In this document: positions 36,918 to 63,311 of the stretch, in pieces
Layout of the letters: every line of letters starts with the position of its first letter
Position numbering within the stretch: the first letter of the stretch is position 1
NCBI RefSeq assembly: GCF_022458985.1
Contig: NC_061782.1
Span: forward strand, 19,915,672-19,979,671
DNA: 64,000 nt
Direction of reading: 5' to 3'
Origin: Mugil cephalus
Lineage: Eukaryota; Chordata; Actinopteri; Mugiliformes; Mugilidae
Program-made: the position numbers and the translations under genes
Notes under the pieces: model-generated
What the model saw: only the letters and a program-made list of their open reading frames with translations
Told to the model about the DNA's origin: nothing
The model's database searches: none

Positions 36918-37011
36918 TTTTTATACACCTGGATGTTTCTCACGGAGCAGGAGGGGACTTCAGATTCATCAGGGGCTGGAGACGTCAGTAGGTCGCTGCT
37001 TCCGTCATTGG
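36918..37011 (-). promoter_or_regulatory. vip core promoter: TATA box, CRE and CCAAT
   Basis: On the minus strand there is a TATAAAAA box at 36925-36918. A cyclic-AMP response element, TACTGACGTC at about 36990-36981, lies roughly 60 bases farther upstream, with a second half-site TGACG at 37007-37003 overlapped by CCAAT at 37011-37007. Mammalian VIP has a CRE (with TGACGTC) at about 70 bases upstream of the start, so the layout is conserved and predicts cAMP/CREB induction. Confidence 0.7.
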
Positions 37012-38513
37012 TCTTGCTCACAGTCGGAACCGAAGAGGCCTGTGGTGGAATTAAGGGTAAGCTGTGTTGTATTTCTTCTAATTAATCGCAAGAATAACTA
37101 ATTTATGAAGTCGTTGAGTCATCTGATCACTATCCCATGGGTCCCTCGCACTAATGGTCAGCTGCTGTAGATGGGGAATACTGGAAATTGCGTAGGAAAA
37201 CAAAACTAAAGAGCAATGAGACTGAAAGTTCAAACTTATATATTTTTCGGATCTGTTATACAAGATAGAATAAGAACAACATAAGATCAAGTAGAAGAAG
37301 TGTCTAAGGCCAAGTTTCTACAAACAAGCTTTGATATCTTCATTCCTTTCTGCACACAAAGGAGTGGACACACAAAGAGAAGTATGTAAATTATTCTAGG
37401 AGTTTTTAAGCCTCTAAACACCCCCAACTTACGTGTTTTGAATAAAATTTTCTATATTTATTCATTTTTGTCCTTGTGTGGTCATCCTGACAAAATCATG
37501 TCTTTTGACTCAGAGAAATGGCAAAACAGGCTACACCGGGAAAGTAAAAGCCCCAACAAAGATACAGTGACTTTGAATAGAAAGAAAGAAAGAAAAGTGA
37601 TCATATCTGTTATGTTAATTTTTTGCTCTTCTGCTTTTGCCGTCTGATGGTTTTGCTGTGCTTGAATCTATAAATTGTGAACGCAGAAGTTTTTTTTGCA
37701 AATCAGTTTCTCTGTGATTGACCAACAGTGATGATCTTGTTTTTGTTAAGTTGCTAAAATCTCTTGTATAAAATGTATGCAAATGAAGTGAAAACCGTGT
37801 CAATTAAAGATCATTCACTCCTCATCCACTTTCCATCTATTAACATTTTGCAAATTTCAGGCAAGAGTTTAAAGTAATTTGTTGAAAGAAAATAAACTGT
37901 TGGTTGTGTCATTTTATAAAAACTGTCAGTAAACCATTCAAGCCTTTGATGAAACTGTTATTTTATGAGGTACTTAGACTGATGGTGGATGACTTTGATG
38001 GACCCTGAAGCTTTGTTAAAATTTAAAGTCCTGTTTCAAGATGTTGGTAATATGTAGTTGAATGCAGATTTTGCATTTTGACTGTGGGCACTACTTTTCT
38101 TATTGAAATTCTTATTGTTTAAATTTCTTATGCAGTGTATAGGACTATATATGATGTGCTTCCAAGCATGCCCAGATACTTCTTCTTTATCTGACACCTT
38201 GTCCTCTCATGACACATGCATGTTGAGTCCTCGAAATCCACCTGCTGCCATTTGTATTGATCCAATTATAACCACAAAGTGAGCGCTGAGTACGAGGATC
38301 TTGCAAATTACTGCCTCAAATAAATCCAATGAAACATTTCCAGGATGTTTTGCAAGACACTGGTGCTGATGTCTATTTCAGGTTGTGATAGGCTTTTACA
38401 AAAGAACACCACGCAGGACTGAAGTGTTTCTGAATCCACCCACAGTGTCCCTGATGAGTCTGATTTGTTCTGCTGGAATGGCACGGTGAAATAGCTGTGA
38501 CGTCGGCGGGTGC

Positions 38514-38586
38514 TCCATCCATCCATCCATCCATCCATCCATCCATCCATCCATCCATCCATCCATCCATCCATCCATCCATCCAT
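38514..38586. repeat. CCAT tetranucleotide array
   Basis: About 18 head-to-tail units. The apparent MDGW or HPSI peptides across it are artefacts of the repeat. Confidence 0.97.
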
Positions 38587-38845
38587 ATGAGTGTGAACCA
38601 TTTAGCCAATATCACCGGAGAGAAAAAGATGATTGGCTCAGACATGGGAGACGCAGAGAGGAAGAGACAGACTGCGTGGTCTCTTTAACTGACAGGTAGA
38701 TAGAGACAGAAACTGCACCAAAACAAAAGAAAAGGGGAGATGATGGTTATGAATTAGACCAAAACACTTATCTGAATAACACTACAACCAATTCTGGTAG
38801 AAGTGATTTCCAGAAAGATTTTACAGTATAATATATATATATGTA

Positions 38846-39848
38846 CAGTGGTGGAAAAAAGCATGCATTTGTGAACTATTGCCTTAAAATCAGAATCTTC
38901 AAGTGCAATTTATTTTAGTACAGTCACAGACAAAGTACTAAGCAAATCCTAAATCAGCCATTAAAAACTTAAAATTGATTGGTTCCATAAAAATACATAA
39001 GAAATTGTATTGGGTCAATTTGGTACCAGTGATCTACTAATGAAGGCCGTGCTTTTTAATTAAAGACCCATTTTTCTGTTGCCGTGCTTTGTGTCTATAT
39101 GAAGCCAAGTTCCTCCGAGACAAAAATGGTCCTCGAGGCTGTGAAGAAGCCCCAGATCAATGAGAGACATGTGAGGGTACACAGAAGACCAGAAGAAGCA
39201 TAATCTCCAGCATGTACAGTACCTACTGTCAAACATGGTGGAGGCAGCATCATGGTTTGAGGATGCACACATGCTGCTGGTGTTGTTCATCTCACAGTCT
39301 GTGGTGCCACATTGAACTCTGCCAAATACTGTGCCATTCACCAAACCCACATGCTCTCTCCTGCACATGCTCTGTTCCGTCGAGATGGAAACTGAATGTT
39401 TCAATGAGATAATGCTCCTCACCACACATCCGGGACCAGAAGGACTTGCAGGAGCACAGTATCCAGGTCTTAGAGTGGCCAGCTCAATCCCTGGACTTGA
39501 GCCCCATTGAAAATTTGTGGTGGATTATCAAAAGTTCTGTTTCAAAGCCCAAACCAGAAAATTTAGAAGAATTTCGATAGTAATTCAAGAAGAATGGGAC
39601 AAGATTACTGACCCTCAACAATGTAAAAGGCTTGTGGGGAACATCTTATCTGTTTGATAAATTAGATTCAAAACATGATTTAGAACAGTAGAGAATATTA
39701 TAAATTAATGAAATACAGTTAACAAAGCAAGTTCTGGCATTTAGCAGCTGAAGAGTCAGGTTCCTTCAAGAATTGATGGAGACCATGTGAGTAAAATGGA
39801 TACATTCAGCTTCAAACAACTGATAAAAACATGAAATATTCACCACTG
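38846..39848 (+). mobile_element. Decayed Tc1/mariner-like transposon
   Basis: It begins CAGTGGTGGAAAAAAG after a TA dinucleotide and ends ATATTCACCACTG, so the first eight terminal bases are inverted. Inside, the plus strand has Tc1 transposase fragments in shifting frames: TVKHGGGSIM near 39225, then EWPAQSLDLSPIENLWWII near 39475-39535 (from [15 protein letters not shown]). Stops and frameshifts show it is dead. It belongs to a different family from the intact copy at 57921. Confidence 0.85.
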
Positions 39849-39894
39849 AATTTTATATGGTTTAAAATGTTAATAATAGTAATAATAATGATAA

Positions 39895-40150
39895 TGCATC
39901 AGTTTTATATAGTGCTTTATCATAGACACTCAAAGACGCTTTACATTGGATACATTATTCTTTCGCTCATACAGTCACTCCTTGGTGGTGGTAAACTATC
40001 ATGGTAGTCACAGCTGCCCTGGGGTAGACTGATGGAAAAGTGACTGAAAATCTGCTCCTACAGCCTCTCAACCACCACCAAACAACACAAGGTGGGTTAA
40101 GTGCCTTACTGCGAACCGCCAACCTTTCGGTTATTGGACGACCATAGCAG
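39895..40150. repeat. Putative teleost interspersed repeat
   Basis: It starts with TTTATATAGTGCTTTATCAT and ACGCTTTACATTGG, continues to GGGTTAAGTGCCTTACTGCG, and ends CCAACCTTTCGGTTATTGG. In reverse complement the end reads GGTTGGCGGTTCG, B-box-like. This matches my memory of a widespread fish repeat, but there is no second copy here. Confidence 0.45.
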
Positions 40151-41812
40151 CAAGTAAGAAGTCAAAAAAGATGCACCAAAAGCACCTGAGAAGATGATTT
40201 GGTATTTAATTGATAATAATAAGATAATTGTGTTTATTGTTCAGTTTGGTTTCCATTTCAGACACATTTATCATTCATTAGAACCTGATGCAGCTTTAAC
40301 TGGAGACACTTTCAAGGTTTTATTCATGCTTAACACTGGCGGTTCAACTTTAAACCCAACTGATTTCTGAGAGTGCATGATCATAACATGCAGCAGAGAA
40401 ATAAAAAATTATATTTAAAAAAAAAAAGTGATGTTAAGATACATTTTTTTTGTTTGTTTTGGATTCGTTGTTGCGTACTTCATGATGATCCCAAATTTTA
40501 TTTATCTCTTCATCGTGACAGGAACGTCTCTGGCCTCCCCCTGCTTTGCTCGTCCTCCCTCTTCTCAGCCATGATGGCACTATGTGAACCTTAATGTGAT
40601 CAGCCCAGAGAGAAAGTAGATTACACAGAAGTCCATGGGAGAAGGAGATGGTCTAATTGACAGCAGTGATTGGAGACAGATCCCTGCAGGAAGAGGAAGC
40701 TGATGGAGGAAACATCAGCATTATTATGTTGATGTTGATGGAATGTACGGAAGAAAACGTTCCTATAGACGAGTGGCAGGCGGCTTCACCCCTGTACGCT
40801 GGATGACACAGAGGACAGGAAAGTCACCAGAGATACCCAAACTCATAAGTCCAGTCATTGAATTTCTACCATAATGACCACTATTATTGTTAGTCATAAA
40901 GCCAATTTCACTACAGTAGCAACTAAAACTACTAAAACCACCCAACAAGAAGACCGCCCACATTATTAAAAAGCCCCAGAAGTGTCACTTTTTTCTGAGA
41001 ACACTAAGGAACAACAAACTCCTGAAGAACTTATACCGCGGCACCACAGAGAATGTGCTAACCTACGGATGTACGGAGTAGTAGACTCCCCACTTCCACA
41101 TATGGACAACACCTACTCGAGCTGTTTCCTCTCAAAGATCTGTAGGGACTCCACTCATACAAACACAACACAAATAGGTCACAAAGAGGAACGGCTGAAC
41201 AATATATAAAAACAAAACACCTATGGGTGCAAAATGACAAGAAAGAACTACATAAAACTGACAAGAAAATAAGGTGGTAAGATATTGCCTAGAGGCACAG
41301 CAACTGACACTAGAGTACATCTGCGTCATTTGTAATTTTGTATCTCGTCAGTTGTCAGTCTGTATGTCTTGCTCATGTCTAAGGGTGGGGCCTCATAATT
41401 CATCCATGGAAACAGGGATCAGAGGGCCCCTGGTGCTCTGGAGCCCAGACTCTTTGTCTACTTTGATGATTCAGACGGTAATCCAGCCTTCCTGTTACTT
41501 CTACTGCTGCTACTACAATAGCTACCTGGACTACTTGTCTGTATTGCACTAAGACATAGGGGAGTCCCTACTTAATCTCCAGTTTGGGGGTCCTTGGCCT
41601 GAAAAACACTAACGACCCCTGAACCAAGGCTTTTATTACCTACTGTTATTGATCATTAATTCTATTGCAGTGTAAACAATGCTATCACTAGCACTGTGAA
41701 ACTATTGATTCACTTACCGTAAAAGTACTACAGCTTAATCTATGCCTTCCACTTTTACCTTCTTCTACAACTACTTCAACTATGAGGTCTACTTTTGTAC
41801 AAACTCCAATTA

Positions 41813-41854
41813 CTGATTCATCTTAAGGTCAATGAAGACCTTACGATGAATCAG
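41813..41854. repeat. 18-bp inverted repeat (hairpin), one mismatch
   Basis: CTGATTCATCTTAAGGTC and GACCTTACGATGAATCAG pair except at one base, across a six-base loop AATGAA. There is no known gene end nearby. Confidence 0.7.
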
Positions 41855-42973
41855 ATACCTATCTGGGGGTCCAAATGTCTTAGTAATGACGAGACTTTGC
41901 ATCACTTCTCTCCCACCAGCCGATGTGCTGAGGGGATTCCCCTGGCTTCCTGAGTGCCTCCTATGCACCACATTATCCAATTAGCAGACCACAGAGTGAC
42001 CACTCTGAGGGCAGATTACTGCGGGCTGGCTGAAGTGACTTGATGGGGTCTCTCTGTCGCCGTGGCTCATTTCTCTTGCGAGCGTACGTGGCGGGTAGAG
42101 AGATGGACTAAAGATACTGAGACAAGACAGAAACAGCTGATAATAGAACGAGTCTGGACTGTATAGAAGACAAAAGCCAAGAAAGAGACAACAGCGGCCG
42201 ATAGCAAAGATATGATCACTGAGAATATAAGGAAATCAGAAAGTCAGTGAAGGTTACTGAAATGTATGAAATTCACTTTTTAGGTCAAGTCTGATTTGAT
42301 ATTACACAGTAATATGTGGTCCAGTTAATGAGATAAAATGAAAATCTTAATTGCTGTGCATGGCAAGAAATTTCATGTCTTGGTAAATCTTATGGGTTTG
42401 TGCGTGGATTAAGGAAATACATTCATGCCAATTTTAAAAAGACAGAAGACAAAAATATGCAGCTTTGTGTTACAGTGTGAGTAATGGCATGTATCTGCTC
42501 ACCGTTGGGTCGCCATGCCATCAGTGCTGGTGTATAGATGACAGTATCAAGACTCCCCCTCCACTGACAAACCACAGACCGTTACACTCATCTGAAATGT
42601 CGTCACAGGTGCCAGCGTGAAACGGATTTTTGTCTCCCATGAGGGAAGACTCCTCTCTTCCTGCCTCAGCTTGGACCCAGTTGGGTTTGGTGATGGATTG
42701 CCATCCACAACCAGAGGAGATTAGTCTGATGAATTACAGCTAAACTCCCCTGATGGTTAAACCTGGTTTACTGCAGCAGGACACAGAGCTGAAAATGAAG
42801 ACAATAGGTCAACAGTGCCGGATGAAATTTGGGAAATGAGCAGCATTAATGCAGCATCGCAAATGACATGTTTACGGCAAAAAACTGTTTGTGGATAACT
42901 TACGTCGTGAGAAATTAGATAATATCATTTAATGGGCATTAGTGACAAGCAGAAACTCTAGTTAGTATTAAAG

Positions 42974-43699
42974 TAGGGATGTGCGATGCCACATTTTTTT
43001 CCTTTCGATCCAATACCAAGTAATAACAAGGCTAATATCCCGATACAGATATCAATACTTGTCGATAGGTCAACTTGTGTACAGGAAAATGGTGACTTTT
43101 AATTTTGTACCTCTGCATAAGAAGGAAACAAGCTGCCAAATATCAGACTTCTCTTTAATCAGGGCGATTAAAGACAATCTGCGCAAATCAAAAAGTTAAT
43201 TGAAAATCGAAGCAAATCATATTCAAAAACATCTCTTCCAGGCAAAAATGAAAATAAGAACAGTTGCTCTGACTTTGATATAATTCTTTTTGGACCAGAC
43301 AGAGTGGTCCTCAGGTTAGGACTTGACAGAACTTTGACAATAAAGGTCTCATTCTACATTCTCCATCATTTCACATTTATACGTTTTTGTTAAGAAAGAA
43401 CAGTATACTTGTATACTTGTATATGCCTGTAATGGGCACTGTGATGTATTTACCTGGATGTTGCCTGCCTCTCTGAATTAAAGCGTTTCCATCATAGAGG
43501 TCTGTCTCAGGTGTGGGGGCATTTCCCTGCGCTCCCTCTGTCTCACGGTTTTTACTTTACGCTCTATTTTTTAGAATTGACTACAGATTTGGTGTCATGA
43601 AAGTATAAATATTAATTATTAAAGTGGACTTGGTATTGATATTTTGATGTGACGATCGATTCTAAAAAACACACGTCTGGATCAATACTCACATCCCTA
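42974..43699. mobile_element. hAT-like non-autonomous DNA element
   Basis: The ends TAGGGATGTG and CACATCCCTA are perfect 10-bp inverted repeats. They are flanked by TATTAAAG (42966-42973) and TTTTAAAG (43700-43707), an 8-bp target duplication with one difference. 8-bp duplications and short ends starting (C/T)AGGG are hAT traits. The interior contains CGATCCAATACCAAG and CCCGATACAGATATC phrases also typical of fish hAT-derived repeats. No transposase is encoded. Confidence 0.75.
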
Positions 43700-44381
43700 T
43701 TTTAAAGTTAACTGTACTTTGATAAGCCATGAATAATATTATCAATCAAAACTCAGAGTGTGATTAGCTTAGCTCAGCATAGCAAGTTTTTCTGAATGAC
43801 TACACAGATGATTTGTCCCAGCCCTCTGAATACAGTCAATGAGCCAATCTTGCCAGTGTTGTCAGTGAGAAAGCAGATACTCTAGGTGTAATTTTCGCTG
43901 CGCTGAATTATTCCTAAACAAGAATCAGAGTACAGTATATAAAATAAAACACACTCTCCCTTGTCTGTGCCTTGGATACATGTGATTCCCGTTTCCACAG
44001 CTTAAGAGACTGTTCTTGTTTGCAACTTCCATTTCCCCTCTCTCACTTAGACACACTCCACATACTCATCAGAGTCCCTGGAGGTTGCTCTAATAAAGGC
44101 CCTGTTGATGGTGTGGGGCCTGCTGCACAGGTCAATTAGGCCGCCAGAGCTCTTCATTGCATCCTAAATTAACTAAATACATAAATGCATTTGGCCCGCA
44201 TTCAGACCCACGACAGACATTACGTACAGCAATGCCATCTTGAGACTTTAATTGGAGCAACACACACTCACATTTCCATCATTAGCGCTCATTAACCAGC
44301 GAAACCCTTCCCATGATGCACTTGGGTCTGGCTCTCATGGGGACCAATGAGATTACGTAGCTTTGCCTGTACGGGAACTAT

Positions 44382-44457
<76 letters not shown>

Positions 44458-44466
44458 CCTATCTAC

Positions 44467-44509
<43 letters not shown>

Positions 44510-44563
44510 CCTACCTACCTTCCTTCCTTCCTTCCTTCCTTCCTTCCTTCCTTCCTTCCTTCC
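44382..44563. repeat. Compound CTAT / CTAC / CTTC tetranucleotide array
   Basis: About 30 CTAT units with occasional CTAC, then about 12 CTTC units. Two long ORFs reading LSIYLSIYLS are produced by the array and are not genes. Confidence 0.97.
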
Positions 44564-47009
44564 CATGGCTTGAAAATGTTGGAGAATAAAGGGGAAGATC
44601 TCTTTGTCACTGGAACCATTTTAACTTGTCAAACAAGTGCAAGTAATAACATCATAATGGCTGCATCCCCCCAAGTGGTGCCCTGCCTTTGTGGATGCTC
44701 GGTCACCAGTGCACCTGAATGGAACAGAGGCATCACTGTCATTAGCTGCAGCTGAGCCTTTCTTCGATGACATGTCAAAATGTGCTGCCTCCTTTGGAAC
44801 CAAAAGATTTCTGAGGATATGTGCCAAAGCAAATATGGACGCAAATACAGAGTTTCACTGTAGTTTTAACTTGAATGCACTAAGATTATATCTGTTATTG
44901 TTATTTCATTCCTTGCAGATTGGGATGACTATGCTTGTCTTCAACCATCACAGCAATCTATGATGACATGTGACAGAGGATTAGATGAAAGATCTTTGTA
45001 CTCTGTGAACTACCAACAGAACCAACCAGAGTGTGACTTCATCTCAATGCATCAACGCTGACAGCTGTTGCTCACAGATGCTTTTTCAGCCCTCCAGTAA
45101 TGAAATCTGAGCACCTGTTATGGCAAGATGACCTCAAACAGCCAACATGCAGCAGCTAAATGAGTATAATGAGGCGTCTGTCATACAGTGGTTGTGTATG
45201 GGCACTAACTGCTGAGTTACGAAACTGTGAAGTCCTTGTTTTCATGGAAAAAGAGGAAAAATTAAGAAATATATCAGTTTTTCCCAACATAATTACAACT
45301 GGTCCAATAAATATTTTTCTGGCTGTGTTGTTTTAATAATGTGAAACATGTCAGACGCTTCAATACAGTTGAACTAAACTACTGGAATTTTTTGCAGCTT
45401 TTATTGCCTATATATTTGCCAAATAAGACGTCCACACACATAAGAAGACTCTTTATATCAGTGGTGATCTTGACATGTCAAGTGTTTTTCAGAGACAAAT
45501 GAATAAAATACTTCAGGAAAATAACAACAGGAAGAAAATGACCAGTAACAGTATTTTTTCCCCCCAGAATTAAACCAGTTTGTCCTTTTCTCTTATATAA
45601 CTCCATTTTCAATGTAATGGATAAAACCATCTCTTACTTTATTCATCTCTCTCTCCCCGACACACATAGCATCCAGGGATGTGTGCACTGATATTGTCTG
45701 GGAGACTTAACTCAGTCAGATCCTAACTTGTTGCTGACTGGCATCCATCAAATCCAAGAGCCAGCCCTGATTTCCTGCACTGATATAATTTCTCATGTCC
45801 ACCTTGTGCTGAATTTGATTTCTTTGATTACAGTATGCAGTCTGTCTGTCAACAACATGAAGTTTTACTCTGCACCAGACATTATTGTCATAACCTGAGG
45901 ATATATGGGAAGCATTTGTTGTACAGAATGGAAGTACATATTAGACTTCATTGCCAAGTATATCTATCTAGTTATTATTTGTTGTACATAATAATGTATG
46001 ACCTCTCTCATGTGATATGTTTAAGACAAAGCTAACATTCTGCAACATGTATAACATGTTAGGTAATTCATGTCGGACTCCAAATCTTGGTGTGACTTTA
46101 AACAGTTGCTGGTAATTATGAATCACTTCCTTGTCTGAATATCAGCCTATTAATTCTTAATTGAGGTGACAGTTATTTTATCTGCTACTTTAATTAATAC
46201 CCTCCACATTTAGCCAAGTAAACTTTACTGTTTGAAGTGTGCTTGTTTGTCATCACTTGATTTTCATCGCAATCCCTTTTTCCTCTGTTTTATTTAAATG
46301 CAGTTTGATCAGCATCTGCAAACAGTTGTGTGCAGAAAAAGGTAGCGTGCGCACACACGAAACTGGACTTAAAAATTTGCGTGATCTGCTTATTAACAGC
46401 ATAAATGTTAGTATATGTTAACCCAAATACTGTTGTTCTTTTGAAAAGCAATACCTCCTTTAAAGTTGGTACTAGTGCTGCATCTAATGTTGATACTTTC
46501 CTGTGATCTTTATCCTGGAAGACAGCAAGATTACACAAGAATCTCATTGGACTGCAAAAGAGGAAACGTTTTTACTTTAAAAACACTTAAATACTTAAAT
46601 AGAACAATGAATCCATATAAGCAACACTCAATGCAGCATTTTCTAGAAAAAAAAAATCTAAATCCACCAACAGTTCTGTTCGCCTTTGTGTGTGTGTGTG
46701 TGTTTTTCTATTATTATTATTAAAGAACCATTGGACATTAAATGCAACCATTTGTAATTATACTTATATAGAAAAATACGGACTTCTTGTAATAATTCCA
46801 AAGTCTCGTGAAGATATTATTTTTCAGGTTTTCTTTCTCTACTAAGATATTACCAGACCTTTATTAAAATTAAAATCCCCCACAAAGAAATTAATAGATG
46901 CTTATATCCTCGCTTTCTTTCCTTTTCTTTTCTTTCATTTCCTTTTTTTGTGGCTGAACTTCTCTCTCGTTCACTTCCATGGTTTAGGTGCAAGCAGGTC
47001 CTGGTCCTG

Positions 47010-47090
47010 ACGTAGTCAGCCAATCAGCGCCGAGCTCATTCTTCCCTCTCTTCTGATTGGCTGACTCGTGGAGGAAGAGGATGTCGGGAC
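47010..47090 (+). promoter_or_regulatory. anapc1 promoter with mirrored CCAAT boxes
   Basis: AGTCAGCCAATCAG at 47014-47027 and its exact reverse complement at 47053-47066 form a perfect 14-bp inverted repeat, 25 bases apart, each carrying a CCAAT box for NF-Y. A TGACG half-site (47009-47013) precedes the first. There is no TATA box. The first noncoding exon is expected to begin within about 60 bases downstream. Confidence 0.6.
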
Positions 47091-47262
47091 AGCAAAGATG
47101 TCCGCGCTCATTTGAAAACCTGCTGTGGCCAAATCAACAATTTGGCACATGATACGACTTGTTTTTATGTTGGCGCTCGCGACGACGTTGTGCTCAAGCA
47201 AGATTCGTAACAAGAGAAGACAGGGACTCCGAGACAAGAGCCAGATTATTCCTTATTATCAG
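47091..47262 (+). other. Probable anapc1 5' UTR exon
   Basis: Inferred from the promoter on its left and a donor TATCAG|GTTAGC at 47262/47263. The next exon's acceptor CCCCAG lies at 48346-48351 just upstream of the start codon. The start of this exon is not readable. ORFs here were not treated as coding. Confidence 0.45.
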
Positions 47263-48345
47263 GTTAGCGGCTGAATTCCTCCCTGCTAACACAGAGCTAA
47301 GTGGAGCTAACATTAGCTGGCGTGCTAATCGAGTCAGTGAAAACAACGGCAGCCTTCGAGCGGTTAGCGTTAGCATGCTAGTCCTGGAGAGTATTTTTTA
47401 GCTAGCTGTAGGAACACGGCTAACTGTCAACATATAAAAACTAACAGCTTCATGTAGTCCATGTGAAATGTTAACAACATTAACACGGGTTGAGGACGTC
47501 AGTTAGCTTTAAGCACACTGTCTCCGCCAGGGTTGATTTTAATGTTAACGTAGTAGCGTGGACTCGCAGAAATAATATTGAAAATGGTTTAACGGGTTAG
47601 TTTTTTTTACTCTATTCTGTAACCGCTAACAGTAACGTTACCATACAATGCTGTTATCGATAGACGTACAGATGCAGCAAATAAAAGCATGCTCGGGACT
47701 GTTTTATTCAAGCTACCTTGTACAGAAGTAGAGAAATCAGAGGCTCTAGTGGTGTTCAGACATTCAGTGTCTTTAATGATTTTATTTCGGGACGAGAGAC
47801 CTCATCGTTATGGAAGTTTAAGGAGAATGCGTTTGTTTATTTTGACCGAGACCATCTCAATCATCCCAATAGTCTGAAATCTCTTGTCCTAACAGCTGCA
47901 CAACTTTAAGCTAATTTCTGAGTTCATACTCACTTTAGCACAAAAATAAATAAATGAATTAACCTCTTTGACAGGTTGCTGTTCTTTTAGTTGGTCTTTG
48001 TTTTTGCTCTCTTCTGTGTCTGTTGTTGACATAAGGACCTTGCTGCCACTTCTTCTCTTTGCTTGGACAGGAAGTCTATACAACAGTAGTGCTGTAATTC
48101 ACTTATCTTGAAGATCTAAATTTTATTCCTGTGTTGTATGACAACTTAATTAATGGATTAAAATATATTTAGCTGTGCTTTGCTTGGTATAGCCAAGGCT
48201 CATTCATTTCTTGCACTGCATAGAAGCTCTCTATCACAATGATTGTGTTTACATATGTAGCAACGGGAAGGTCAGGAAGAAAATGTTAAATCCATCTGAC
48301 CAGTAAATGGCTAACATTTGTAAATAATTTTCTGCATACTTAATT
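47263..48345 (+). other. anapc1 intron 1
   Basis: A 1.1 kb intron in the 5' UTR. Its first 200 bases are crowded with GCTAAC, GTTAGC and GCTAGC words; the remainder is AT-rich. No other feature was found. Confidence 0.55.
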
Positions 48346-48376
48346 TCCCCAGAAATAATGCTGATATCTGGAACTC

Positions 48377-63311
<14,935 letters not shown>

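Larger units (their letters stand above)
37012..46980. other. Gene-poor interval between vip and anapc1
   Basis: No spliced gene was recognised in about 10 kb. It holds a CCAT array (38514-38586), a Tc1-like relic (38846-39848), a putative interspersed repeat (39895-40150), a hairpin (41813-41854), a hAT-like element (42974-43699) and a compound tetranucleotide array (44382-44563). Stretches at 41895-42080 and 44085-44335 are unusually free of low-complexity sequence and could be conserved noncoding elements. MYCT1, which neighbours VIP in human, was not seen. Confidence 0.6.

Noticed and set aside
38308-38688. ORFs with MDGWMDGW and HPSIHPSI repeats on both strands
   Set aside because: Translation of the CCAT array in several frames; not genes.
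38514-44563. Tandem arrays considered as a CRISPR-like repeat
   Set aside because: Four-base units without unique spacers; simple microsatellites in a vertebrate genome.
44347-44755. Two overlapping ORFs with LSIYLSIYLS repeats
   Set aside because: Generated entirely by the CTAT/CTTC tetranucleotide array; no splice sites or homology.
37012-47010. Search for MYCT1, the VIP neighbour in human
   Set aside because: No exon resembling MYCT1 could be found by eye, so it is not claimed.
47159-47401. 80-codon ORF across the anapc1 first exon
   Set aside because: It runs through the inferred donor and has no APC1 similarity; treated as 5' UTR.
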